Below, in pieces: positions 31,049 to 39,543 of a stretch of 41,751 bases of DNA. Where the stretch lies: positions 1-41,751 of the forward strand of contig JAFWES010000002.1 of NCBI GenBank assembly GCA_017512805.1, given 5' to 3'. This stretch comes from Clostridia bacterium (GTDB lineage Bacteria > Bacillota > Clostridia > Christensenellales > Aristaeellaceae). Numbering within the stretch: position 1 is the stretch's first letter; each line of letters opens with the position of its first letter. Under the pieces are notes generated by a model. It did not search any database and was not told the DNA's origin. It saw nothing but the letters and a program-made list of their open reading frames with translations. A program made the position numbers and the translations under genes.

Positions 31049-31921
31049 TTATTTGATGTTCTGTCGAAGCGCTTCCGCGAACTCCCATTGCAGGGAGGAG
31101 TCGCTGCGCTCCGGCCAGAAGGCAAAAATCTTCCGGGTCAAGGGCACTTCGCCACGATATAGCGGCAGGAGCGCGGTGCCGTCATCTGTCGACATATCGG
31201 CGTCGCAGGGATAAAAGCCGATCCCGGCGGCGGCGTTCATCCGGGCTTCTTCCACGTTTTCCGTAAAGAGAAAGCTGGACTGCAGTCCCATCACGTCACG
31301 CCAGTGGGATGCTTCATTCTCCCGTTGCTCCGGCGAAGTCACCAGGATGCACAGCCTATCCTGCATATCATACATCGTCACCCGTCCGGCTGCTGCCAGC
31401 GGGTCATCCTGACGGAGCAGAGCGAAGAGCGGCTGCTCCATCAGCTCCTCATTGATAAACTGATCTGACAGCGCCCGCCACTGGTCGTTGATCACCATGT
31501 CCAGGGAGCCTTCGTTGACCGGGTGAAAAAGCTCTTCATGGGTGCCGGTGGTCAGGGACAGCCTCACGTGGGGAAGCGAGGCTGTGAAACTCTGAACTGT
31601 CTTCTGGATGATCCTGGCGCTGAATCCGTTTAACACGCCCACCCGCAGCCGCTGATACTCACCGCTGGCAATACGACGAACCTCCCGGACAGCACTGTCC
31701 AGGGCCTGCACCTGTTTCCTGGCCTGCTCGTAGAAATACCGACCTGCAGGTGTGACCGTGAACTTTCTACCATGCCGCTCAAGCAGCTGCACCTGCAGTT
31801 CTTCCTCCAACGCCTTGATCTGCTGGGAGATGGCGGACTGGGAGATGTGGCAGATTTCACCTGCCTCGAAAAAGCTGTTGGTTTCCACTACAGCGATAAA
31901 GTAGCGCATTTGACGGTGCAT
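31049..31921 (-). CDS. LysR family transcriptional regulator
   Basis: About 290 residues. The N-terminal winged helix-turn-helix reads MRYFIAVVETNSFFEAGEIC and HISQSAISQQIKALEEELQ, the LysR consensus. The linker and the periplasmic-binding-like effector domain follow (TTGTHEELFHPVNEGSLDMV, ENVEEARMNAAAGIGF). It binds DNA as a tetramer and answers a small effector. GTG 31930, ATG 31927 and ATG 31921 are all in frame; GGGAG is ten bases from 31921, which I prefer. It most likely controls the flavodoxin-SDR-AKR redox genes next to it, as in many Firmicutes clusters. The effector is unknown. Confidence 0.92.
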   Translation of the reverse strand: MHRQMRYFIAVVETNSFFEAGEICHISQSAISQQIKALEEELQVQLLERHGRKFTVTPAGRYFYEQARKQVQALDSAVREVRRIASGEYQRLRVGVLNGFSARIIQKTVQSFTASLPHVRLSLTTGTHEELFHPVNEGSLDMVINDQWRALSDQFINEELMEQPLFALLRQDDPLAAAGRVTMYDMQDRLCILVTSPEQRENEASHWRDVMGLQSSFLFTENVEEARMNAAAGIGFYPCDADMSTDDGTALLPLYRGEVPLTRKIFAFWPERSDSSLQWEFAEALRQNIK

Positions 31922-31938
31922 CTGCATCACTCTCCCTG

Positions 31939-32289
31939 TTACATTGGTGTTCCAACCTCAATCAGATTTCCGTCCGGATCATAGAAACGTACGACCTTCT
32001 GTCCCCAGCTGTGCGTCATCAGTCTGTTCACATACCGAACTTCCGGGTAATATGTTTCCAGCCTGTCAACGAAGCCCTCAATATCGGCTTCCTCAAAATA
32101 TAGTTCGCAGGAATTGCTCTCGGGAATGATCGAACTCAATTCTTTCTGTCCGCCGTCGTAGTAGACGATCACTTTAGAGATGTTCTTGCTTTGGTCATGA
32201 AAAACAAATGTGACGAGATAATAATCCCGCACATCCCGTGTTTCACCGAAATCGCCGCTTTCATCGATCAGCAGACTGAACTCTTTCAT
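31939..32289 (-). CDS. Chimeric small protein: DUF3800-like start, VOC (glyoxalase-type) end
   Basis: 116 residues in two unlike parts. Residues 1-~38 (SLLIDESGDFGE, then YYLVTFVFHDQSKNI) look like the N-terminal acidic motif of DUF3800 proteins. From about residue 42 the sequence is the C-terminal half of a vicinal-oxygen-chelate protein: NSCELYFEEADIEGFVDRLE, THSWGQKVVRFYDPDGNLIE. The usual first VOC strand-helix unit is missing. The frame is open throughout, with GGAG six bases before ATG 32289, so it may be made, but a normal VOC metal site cannot form in full. It is probably the product of a deletion that fused two genes. Confidence 0.6.
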   Translation of the reverse strand: MKEFSLLIDESGDFGETRDVRDYYLVTFVFHDQSKNISKVIVYYDGGQKELSSIIPESNSCELYFEEADIEGFVDRLETYYPEVRYVNRLMTHSWGQKVVRFYDPDGNLIEVGTPM

Positions 32290-32523
32290 GCCATACTCCA
32301 AAAAATGACGGGAAATTCTTCCCGCCTGCCGTGATTCAAGGAACTCATCGCTCAGATCGCTATTATATTACCATGATTCGCTGATGTGCGCAATAGCATA
32401 TAGAAAGTTTTCCGAGGAGTGAGTCCGGTGAAAGGTCTGATGACCCGGACAAGGCCGTTCATCGTCTGCCTGTCAAACCGGGGCAGCGCCAGAGACTGAG
32501 ACGATACATATGCTGTATAAAAT

Positions 32524-32568
32524 GGAGCTGTCCCTTGATGAACGGATAAGCGCATCCGGGACAGCTCC
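32524..32568 (-). terminator. Terminator of the giant LRR/InlB protein gene
   Basis: GGAGCTGTCCC (32524-32534) and GGGACAGCTCC (32558-32568) form a perfect 11-bp stem with a 23-base loop; ATTTTATAC follows on the minus strand. It lies 24 bases after the stop at 32592. The rest of 32302-32591 shows no gene I can support. Confidence 0.6.
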
Positions 32569-32591
32569 GTTTAAAAATTGATGAATGTTCC

Positions 32592-35500
32592 TCAGTGGCT
32601 CGTCAGCCATCCGTTGCTGATCGGAACAAATGTATACCCATAAGCATCGGCGAAGCTTTCCGCCCGAGTCCCCGGGAATCCGTAGATATACTGCACCCCG
32701 CTGTGATGGAAGGCGTCGTATGCGATGCTGTTCACGGAAGCAGGGATGATGACCGCCTCGGCGGGAATCCCGTAGAAGGCTTCGCTCTCGATCGTCCCTG
32801 TCGCGGCGGGCAGCTTCAGGAAGCCCGATACCGTGGGCGTAATCCACTTTGCGTATACGGTGAATCCTTCTGTCACCGGATCCGCGAAGGTGCAGGGAGT
32901 GCTGTAGTCGCTGTCAAGATACCATCCGTCGAAGATACTGCCGGCCATGAACGGGTCCGCCGGCCAGTCGGCATAATCTCCTGCATTTAGTTCCTGGGCC
33001 GGCACATCCGCGTCCGCAAAGGTAATCAGGCAGAAGCTCCTGCTGTCCGTGAAGGGTACGCCGCTCACCGTCGCGGTGGCGGTATAGATGACGCTCCGGC
33101 CGTCTCCGCTGATCTCTCTTCTGATCGTGCCTGATACTTCCGTTCCGTTTGGCAGGACGAAAACAGCGCGCTCCGTGCCGTCCCATTCCCATTCAGGGAG
33201 GACGACTGTGGCGTTCTGATGCAGAACCAGAGTGGTGATTCTCTGAGTCTGAAGCCCTGCATTCCAGGTATACGTGTAAGTGACGTTTTCGCCGTCCTGT
33301 ACCCGGTTGCCGTCCAGATAGGTTTTCAGCAGCCGGAGCTGGCCGGAAAGATCCAGTCCTGTGAGCAGCGGCGCGCCGGGCGCTCTCAGGGTTTCGATCT
33401 GTACGCTGCCGGTCGTTATACTGTTCAGGCCGGGATTGTTGCTCAGATCCAGACCGGTCAGGCCTGACAGCGCGCTCACGTCGACGCTTCGCAGATCGTT
33501 GTTCTTCATCGACACGAAATGAAGATGCTGATTCTGGCTCAGATCGACTTCATCCAGGCCGGAACCGTCCAGCCTGATTTCAGCTACGCTGGTCAGGTAT
33601 TCGATCCCCTGCAGGCTGTGCATGCCGGTGACGCTGCCGGCCCAGGTCGTGGAGAGCACTGTGATCTCAGAGATTTCATTGTCTGTCAGCACGCCGTTCT
33701 GGTTCCTGTCAAAATTGATGCGGCCCATGAATTCACGGAACGCGGCATCCGGGAAGTGCGCTTCGTCGATCGGGATGCCGGAGGTGATGAAGCCGTTCAG
33801 CGGTGTTCCGTGAGAGAGGTAAACAATATAGTTGACATTATTCAAATGAATCAGGTGGCGCTCATAGGTATTCGGTTCATTGCCTACAGTGGCAACCTGT
33901 CCGTTCGAAATAGCAAGACACAGATTGGGACACCCGGACAGATCAATCTCAGTGACGCCGGTAAACTGAAGTTCCAGGACTCGGATCCCGGGAGCGCTGA
34001 GCTGTACGCTGGTCAGATCCGGATTGTTATAGAGATACACTGTGCCGGTCAGTTCCGTGCATTTCACAGCGTTCACGGTGGTCAGCGCATTGTCCCGGGC
34101 ATTCAGGGTGGTCAGTTTGGTGTTGTTGTTCAGGTTCAGGGAAGTAATCTGATTCTCCTGGCATTCGAGTGTCTTGAGTTCCGTATTGTGGCTGAGATCG
34201 AGCGCTGTCAGGTTATGATTCTGACATTGCAGCGTCTCCAGCTTCGTGAAATACTGAATCCCCTGAAGATTGGATATTTTTTGGCCATTATAGGTATAAT
34301 ATCTGAGATCGAGGGTGGTAACATCATCCCGTTCCGAGGCAGAGAGGTAGTGAGTGCCGTTTGCATCCGTGTGGCCCTCTGTGGCTATGTTTTGCAGCAC
34401 ATAGTGCCGGAACACCTCATCCGGGAAGTTGGCCGCGTTGATGGCGATGCCCTCCGGCACCCATACGGCGTAGTAGGTCGCATCGCCGGTGCAGGTGGTG
34501 TTCGCAAATCCATAGGTATAAGTTGCATTGGCATAGGGACTCCAGCCTTCGAAGACGTATTCTGTCCGGGTTGGCCTGGTGGTCGGCGGGATGATGGCGT
34601 CTCCGTAGGCGTATGTCTGGATGATATTCTCCTCGTTACCGCCGTTCATGTCGAAAGTGACGGTATACGATGCCTTTTCCCACTTGATATAGATATCCAC
34701 ATCCGCGGTCAGCGGCACGTCCGGATTGAATGGCACGGTCAGGGCCTCATCCGTGAAATATCCCGTCATAACCCAGCCGTTGTAATGGGGCGGATCCTCC
34801 AGGGCATAGCTGAGAAAACTGTCGTCGCTGGGTACGCAGTTGTAGGGGATAATGTAGGTAAAGGTAGAGACCATTCCTCCGGAGGGGTTGGTATAGTGCC
34901 TTGTCACGGTATAATTGTTGGCCCAGCCTGCGTAGAGAGTCGTATCGCCTGTAGCCGCAGCGCTGAAATCGTACAGATTCACGCACTCCGGCTCGGTATA
35001 CCAGCCGGTGAAGGAGATCGATCCGGGATTGCCGGAACCGGTATAGCGCAGCGGCACGATCTGCCGGAAAGGCTGGCCGGTACGCGTTTTCAGTTCTACA
35101 GGAGTATCCGGTTCAATATCGCTGTAAGTTCCGTCTGCCGGCCTCCACCGCGTGACGTTATGAATGCCGTTCCAGTTGTATGTCACGGTATAACCGTCAT
35201 AGAGCCAATGGGCATACAGCCTGATATTCGCTGTGACCGGTTGGGCAAAGTCGAATCTGTTCACGCATTCGCTTTCCCGATACCAGCCTTCGATGTACCA
35301 GCCCTGCCAGGTATCGCTGTCCGTACGAAGCGTGTACACGTCCGGCATGGCTACGGGGCTGCCTTCGTGCACTTCTTTCCTGCTGACGGGGAAATTGTTA
35401 GGCCCCCGCCCGTTCGGGTCAAAGTCTACTGAGTGCCCCCACCAGGCATAGAGTGTCAGATTAGCCGTAACCGGCTCAGTAAAATGATACTTGTGCGCAG

Positions 35501-37445
35501 GAGCAAAATCGGTGTCGGTATACCAGCCGCCGAATACCCAGCCATAAGCAGTCGGTATTTCCGGCTGCATCACAGTTTCTCCTTCAGGCACATGCTGGAC
35601 ATCAGGCGTCAAACCATGATTACAGTTGTCAAAAGAAATCGTATACACGTGCTTCTCCCATTGTGCGAGGAAGCAGGTGTCTTTCGTGATGCGAACTGTA
35701 TCCCCCGGATAAAGGATGGCTGATGTCTCGGTTTTCCAACCGCTGAAATAATAAGTTGAATCAGGCGGGGAAAACGTACACTCAGGAAGTTCAATGAGGC
35801 AGCTGTTGACAGTACTTTCGTCGGGCATATTTCCTGACCCGCCATTTGCATCAAATGATATATGGAAAATGAGGTAGGGAGAAAACGGAACCCCATTATC
35901 GTTTGCAAAACTTTCCGCTGTGGAACCGAGATAACCAATAATAGTCAACTGAGGGCACTTTGAGAATGCCAAAGAATCTATATTCATCTGACGATTCAGA
36001 ATAATTGCATTTAGAAGATTCGGACAATCGTAGAATGCCCCGATACCAATACGGGATACACTTTCGGGAAGCGTGATTTCTCTTAGCTGTTCACATGAGG
36101 AGAATGCGTTGCCATTGATTCGCTGTAAGCCATCCGGAAAAGAAACATGACCCAGGGAAGTGCATTGGTCGAACGCACACTGTTCAATTTCTCTGAGGCT
36201 TGAGGGAAATGTGATGTCGGAAAGCGACGAACAGCACCAAAAAGAATGACCGCCGATTCTGTCTATACCATTCTGGAAAACCAGACTCAATAACCTTTTG
36301 CAGTTAGCAAACGCATATTCACCATACGTTCTCAGACTTCCCGGGATGCTCAGACTCAGAACGCCGCATTCTGAAAAAGCATATTTACCGACACTTGTCA
36401 GATTGTTTGAAAGAATGATCTGTGTCAGATTCGTACACTTCCAGAACGCTTCTTCTTCGATGACGGTAACAGTATCCGGAATCGTGAGGCTTGTCAGACC
36501 GGCGCAGTTATAGAAGACGGCTGGACCAATGGTTTCTATCCCATACGGAAGGGTCAGTGAACCATCAATCTTTCCGCACGGATAAACCAGCAATGTTTTC
36601 CGGTTTTTACTCAGAAGCAGGCCGTCTTCTGAAGCATAATTAGCATTCATTGGGTCAACAGTGAAACTCATCAGTGCATCGCATTCATTAAAGGCCCGCT
36701 CATGGATGCTAGTTACACTGGACGGTATTGTAATAGTGGTAAGATTTTGACAGCGCAGAAAAGAATATCGGCCGATACTTGTAACACTGGCAGGAATAAC
36801 CACGCTGGACAGGCTGGTACAATCAGTAAAGGTGTTGTCCTCAATAGCAGATACACCATAGGGAATGGTTATTCTCTTCAGACTGCTACATGCGTTGAAT
36901 GCAGCGCAGCCAATGCTGGTGACACTGTCTGGAATTACAATCTGCTCCAGGCTTGTGCAGGAAGAAAACGCCCATTCGTCAATCGTAATTACACTCGATG
37001 GAATATTGATCTGGACCAGACTCGTGCAATGGTTAAAAAGGCTTCTTCTGATGCTATCCACTCCGTATGGAATGGTTATAGAGGTAAGCTTTTTACAATA
37101 TAGAAAGGCACATTCTCCGAGGCTTCTGATGCTAGATGGAAGTGAAATCGCTGTGACATTTCCGCAGCTTTCAAAAGCATAGCTGCCTATGTGCGTAATT
37201 CCCTCAGAGATGACAATGGATTTTATAGAATAATTGGTCTCAAATGGTGATCTGTTGCTGCCACTTACAGGATAATCTGTCATTGCCCCGCTTCCGTTTA
37301 TTGAGAGTACGCCTGTATCACTGTCAATCTGCCAATGTACATTATTTCCACATTCCCCTGTAGTAATACCTGCTTTAGCAACGGTACAACACACCAGCCC
37401 AAGTATTAGTCCCAGTACCAGCGCGATCCACATCTTCCGCTTCAT
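32592..37445 (-). CDS. Giant secreted BspA-LRR / InlB_B-repeat protein
   Basis: A 1617-residue exported protein. Signal peptide 1-25 (WIALVLGLILGLVCCTVAKA). Residues ~70-515 are about 18 BspA/TpLRR-type leucine-rich repeats of 23-24 residues (for example SVTSIGRYSFLRCQNLTTIT). Residues ~525-1000 are InlB_B (Listeria-Bacteroides) repeats with the FxGWYTD signature. Residues ~1008-1390 are two SDS22-like LRR blocks, each led by an AANFPDEVFR/EAHFPDAAFR segment; the second has an EF-hand-like loop DRNQNGVLTDNE. One more InlB repeat and a last BspA LRR end the protein. No LPXTG, SLH or TM anchor is visible. AAAGGAGG precedes ATG 37445, which overlaps the response-regulator stop (ATGA). It is probably an adhesin or surface-matrix protein under that regulator. 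Confidence 0.9.
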   Translation of the reverse strand: MKRKMWIALVLGLILGLVCCTVAKAGITTGECGNNVHWQIDSDTGVLSINGSGAMTDYPVSGSNRSPFETNYSIKSIVISEGITHIGSYAFESCGNVTAISLPSSIRSLGECAFLYCKKLTSITIPYGVDSIRRSLFNHCTSLVQINIPSSVITIDEWAFSSCTSLEQIVIPDSVTSIGCAAFNACSSLKRITIPYGVSAIEDNTFTDCTSLSSVVIPASVTSIGRYSFLRCQNLTTITIPSSVTSIHERAFNECDALMSFTVDPMNANYASEDGLLLSKNRKTLLVYPCGKIDGSLTLPYGIETIGPAVFYNCAGLTSLTIPDTVTVIEEEAFWKCTNLTQIILSNNLTSVGKYAFSECGVLSLSIPGSLRTYGEYAFANCKRLLSLVFQNGIDRIGGHSFWCCSSLSDITFPSSLREIEQCAFDQCTSLGHVSFPDGLQRINGNAFSSCEQLREITLPESVSRIGIGAFYDCPNLLNAIILNRQMNIDSLAFSKCPQLTIIGYLGSTAESFANDNGVPFSPYLIFHISFDANGGSGNMPDESTVNSCLIELPECTFSPPDSTYYFSGWKTETSAILYPGDTVRITKDTCFLAQWEKHVYTISFDNCNHGLTPDVQHVPEGETVMQPEIPTAYGWVFGGWYTDTDFAPAHKYHFTEPVTANLTLYAWWGHSVDFDPNGRGPNNFPVSRKEVHEGSPVAMPDVYTLRTDSDTWQGWYIEGWYRESECVNRFDFAQPVTANIRLYAHWLYDGYTVTYNWNGIHNVTRWRPADGTYSDIEPDTPVELKTRTGQPFRQIVPLRYTGSGNPGSISFTGWYTEPECVNLYDFSAAATGDTTLYAGWANNYTVTRHYTNPSGGMVSTFTYIIPYNCVPSDDSFLSYALEDPPHYNGWVMTGYFTDEALTVPFNPDVPLTADVDIYIKWEKASYTVTFDMNGGNEENIIQTYAYGDAIIPPTTRPTRTEYVFEGWSPYANATYTYGFANTTCTGDATYYAVWVPEGIAINAANFPDEVFRHYVLQNIATEGHTDANGTHYLSASERDDVTTLDLRYYTYNGQKISNLQGIQYFTKLETLQCQNHNLTALDLSHNTELKTLECQENQITSLNLNNNTKLTTLNARDNALTTVNAVKCTELTGTVYLYNNPDLTSVQLSAPGIRVLELQFTGVTEIDLSGCPNLCLAISNGQVATVGNEPNTYERHLIHLNNVNYIVYLSHGTPLNGFITSGIPIDEAHFPDAAFREFMGRINFDRNQNGVLTDNEISEITVLSTTWAGSVTGMHSLQGIEYLTSVAEIRLDGSGLDEVDLSQNQHLHFVSMKNNDLRSVDVSALSGLTGLDLSNNPGLNSITTGSVQIETLRAPGAPLLTGLDLSGQLRLLKTYLDGNRVQDGENVTYTYTWNAGLQTQRITTLVLHQNATVVLPEWEWDGTERAVFVLPNGTEVSGTIRREISGDGRSVIYTATATVSGVPFTDSRSFCLITFADADVPAQELNAGDYADWPADPFMAGSIFDGWYLDSDYSTPCTFADPVTEGFTVYAKWITPTVSGFLKLPAATGTIESEAFYGIPAEAVIIPASVNSIAYDAFHHSGVQYIYGFPGTRAESFADAYGYTFVPISNGWLTSH

Positions 37446-38116
37446 GCTCTGTTTCCTCCTTTGGTTGTTCTGTTCTCGGTGCGGTCGTCCTCGTGCACGA
37501 CCAAGCCCAGGGCTTTGGCGTTCACCGCCAGGTCGATGCGATTCTTATAGCCGGTTTTTTCCAGCATGTGCTGGATATGATTGCGCACGGTGTTGACGGA
37601 GATGTGCAGCTGCTGGGCAATCTCTTCGTTGGTGTAGTTGCGGGTCAGCTCCCGCAGCACCTCCTGCTCCCGCTCGGTCAGATCCGCCTTCCGGGCGATG
37701 CCGAACTCCGGGTTGGGCAGGCTGTCCGGATAGACAGATTCGCCGTCCATGGTGCGGTCCATGACCTCGGTCAGGGAAGTGGACGAATACTCCTTGAACC
37801 AGAAGCTTTCAACCCTGGCCCGGCGCGCTTTTTCGATCCATTCGGCCTCGGCTGTGGAAGTGGTGAGGATGATCTTCACCTCCGGGTGGCTGGCTTTGAT
37901 GCTGCGGGCGCAGGTGAGGCCGTCCAGCCCGTGCTTCATCATCACGTCCATCACGACCAGGTCCACCGGATTCTGATCGCAGAAGATGATGGCCTGCTCG
38001 GCGCAGGGGATCGAGGCTGCCAGCTCGTATCTCTCTGACATGCGCACGAGTCCCTCAAAAAAGCCCCGGGCCAGGTACTGGTCGTCCACCACGGCGACAC
38101 GAACGCGCTCGCTCAA
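37442..38116 (-). CDS. NarL/FixJ-type response regulator (REC + LuxR HTH)
   Basis: 224 residues. The receiver has Asp11/Asp12 (VVDDQ), phospho-acceptor Asp57 in VVMDVMM, and Lys in WFKE. The LuxR-type helix-turn-helix (~150-210) reads LTEREQEVLRELTRNYTNEE and IAQQLHISVNTVRNHIQHML, a full match to the family. The start is TTG at 38116 with GGGTGAT upstream. It should be phosphorylated by the kinase encoded 161 bases upstream and then bind DNA as a dimer. Its stop codon overlaps the start of the giant surface protein gene, so the two are translationally coupled. The palindrome at 38243-38260 is a candidate binding site. Confidence 0.93.
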   Translation of the reverse strand: MSERVRVAVVDDQYLARGFFEGLVRMSERYELAASIPCAEQAIIFCDQNPVDLVVMDVMMKHGLDGLTCARSIKASHPEVKIILTTSTAEAEWIEKARRARVESFWFKEYSSTSLTEVMDRTMDGESVYPDSLPNPEFGIARKADLTEREQEVLRELTRNYTNEEIAQQLHISVNTVRNHIQHMLEKTGYKNRIDLAVNAKALGLVVHEDDRTENRTTKGGNRA

Positions 38117-38138
38117 AACAGATCACCCGCTCTCATCA

Positions 38139-38171
38139 TAAAAATGCAGCCGTCGGGAAAACGGCCGCAGC
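38139..38171 (-). terminator. Terminator-like hairpin just before the response regulator
   Basis: Minus strand: GCGGCCGT (38168-38161), a seven-base loop, ACGGCTGC (38153-38146), then ATTTTTAT. It is an 8-bp stem with one mismatch and five T, ending 22 bases before the TTG start. It either ends the kinase transcript or attenuates read-through into the regulator and surface-protein genes. Confidence 0.5.
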
Positions 38172-38242
38172 GAAAAGGAAAATAACAGCCCGATTCCCAT
38201 AATTGTCCATACTCAGTTTATCGGGAAAAACAGGGCTTGCAT

Positions 38243-38260
38243 ATAGTCCGGTCGGACTAT
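38243..38260. promoter_or_regulatory. Inverted repeat upstream of the response-regulator gene
   Basis: ATAGTCCG-GT-CGGACTAT, with 8-bp perfect arms and a 2-base centre, lies in the 161-base gap between the kinase and regulator genes. Its size fits a LuxR-type dimer site. Six T follow on the plus strand (one shared with the right arm), so a weak plus-strand terminator is an alternative reading. Confidence 0.4.
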
Positions 38261-38277
38261 TTTTTGTTACAGAAATA

Positions 38278-39543
38278 TTAAATTTTGTTTTGATTGGGCG
38301 TTTTGGGCAGAATAATGTCCAGGCGGAAGGCTGGAATGCTTTCCACGTGCATATGTCCTCCCCTGCGCTCCGTCAGTGCCCGCAGGGACAGCAGCCCGCC
38401 CGCTTCACGGATCGGCCCGGATGGCGTTATGCCATTGTTTTCCAGGGAAAAGCGCGTCCCGTCTTCCTCCTGCCTGATCTGCACGGACAGAGCGCTGCCG
38501 CCCGCGTGCTTCACGGTGTTGGCGGCGCTTTCCTGGATGGCGGCAGCCAGCAGGCTCCGCTCGGGTTCTTCCTGCGGGATCCGGCCTGTGATCGTGACCT
38601 CCACCCCGATGGTCTCCGCCATGTCGATGGCATCCGCCAGCGCATCGCGGGCAGTGTCGTCCTGTTCGTACTCCCGCAGCAGGTAGCTGTTGGTATTTCT
38701 GAGCGTCTGCAACAGCATCGCCTCGTTGAAGGCTTTGGGGTCGCTCAGATAGTGGCGGCTCTCCAGCAGGATGTGACCCAGCTCGTCGTGCACAGTCATT
38801 CGGGCGGACAGCAGCTCCTGGGCGGTGATGATCCGTTCGGCCTGGCGGTTGTAGATTTTCAGGCGCAGCTGGATGTCCCTGAGCTTCCGGTTCTTTTCCT
38901 GAAGGTCGTTCAGGATTCCGGCCTGCCCGGTGATGTCCGTAGCGATGAACTCCGTGAGCGCTCCGTCCGGATGCGGGCAGGCGTCGAACTGCCACACCTT
39001 TCCATCCAGGGACAGTGGGCCTTCCCCTGCCGCCGCCCGGAATTGGTCCATATCATGCAGCGGGGATCCTGTCAGAGCCAGGGAAAGCCGTTCCATCACC
39101 AGGTTGCGGAAAACCACGCCGCCGCCCGGTTCGGCGAAGGCAATGCCCACCGGGAGCAGGTCCATCGTTTCCTTGATGCTGTCCTGCGTCAGATGATTGT
39201 CCCGGTAGCGGCGGGCTTTCCCCGCGGCCGGGATGAGCGGAACAGCCAGGAAAGCCTCCGCCAGCGCCAGCGCCCAAACCGGGAGCGCTCCGACCGCCGC
39301 AAGCCAGGCCGGAAGGGCGGCGAAACCGCCGCCGGTATTGTTCTCCCAGGAAATCATGCACAGGCAGAGCCAGAGAACCGCCGCGCAGAGGAAGAAGGAG
39401 GCCGTCAGTACGCTCCGGACCCGGCGGCTCCGCCCGTCCCACCGGGCGGCGATAAGCAGCGTCATCCAGCCTGTCAATGCCAGAAACAGCACGCTCAGCA
39501 GGGGCTGCCGCCAGACGGAAAACACGGCGTCATGGATCGTCAT
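38278..39543 (-). CDS. NarX/DesK-type sensor histidine kinase
   Basis: 421 residues. Three or four TM helices in the first ~105 residues are followed by a PAS-like segment (~120-210), a coiled linker, and a HisKA_3-type dimerisation domain with MTVHDELGHILLE (phospho-accepting His252), the HDxxGH motif of the NarL-partner kinases. The ATPase domain shows the N box ESAANTVKHAGG (Glu338, Asn342) and the glycine-rich AGGLLSLRALTERRGG. The G1 motif is weak (SLENNG). It should phosphorylate the LuxR-type regulator encoded next. Its start overlaps the stop of the upstream kinase-like gene (ATGA at 39540-39543), implying the two membrane proteins are made together and may form one sensor. Confidence 0.92.
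   Translation of the reverse strand: MTIHDAVFSVWRQPLLSVLFLALTGWMTLLIAARWDGRSRRVRSVLTASFFLCAAVLWLCLCMISWENNTGGGFAALPAWLAAVGALPVWALALAEAFLAVPLIPAAGKARRYRDNHLTQDSIKETMDLLPVGIAFAEPGGGVVFRNLVMERLSLALTGSPLHDMDQFRAAAGEGPLSLDGKVWQFDACPHPDGALTEFIATDITGQAGILNDLQEKNRKLRDIQLRLKIYNRQAERIITAQELLSARMTVHDELGHILLESRHYLSDPKAFNEAMLLQTLRNTNSYLLREYEQDDTARDALADAIDMAETIGVEVTITGRIPQEEPERSLLAAAIQESAANTVKHAGGSALSVQIRQEEDGTRFSLENNGITPSGPIREAGGLLSLRALTERRGGHMHVESIPAFRLDIILPKTPNQNKI

Noticed and set aside
32352-32555. 67-codon minus-strand frame
   Set aside because: It runs through the terminator of the giant LRR gene and has no RBS; judged non-coding.
36700-37200. Regular ~70-bp periodicity considered as a tandem DNA repeat
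   Set aside because: It reflects the 23-24-residue BspA leucine-rich repeats of the coding sequence; the DNA copies are diverged.
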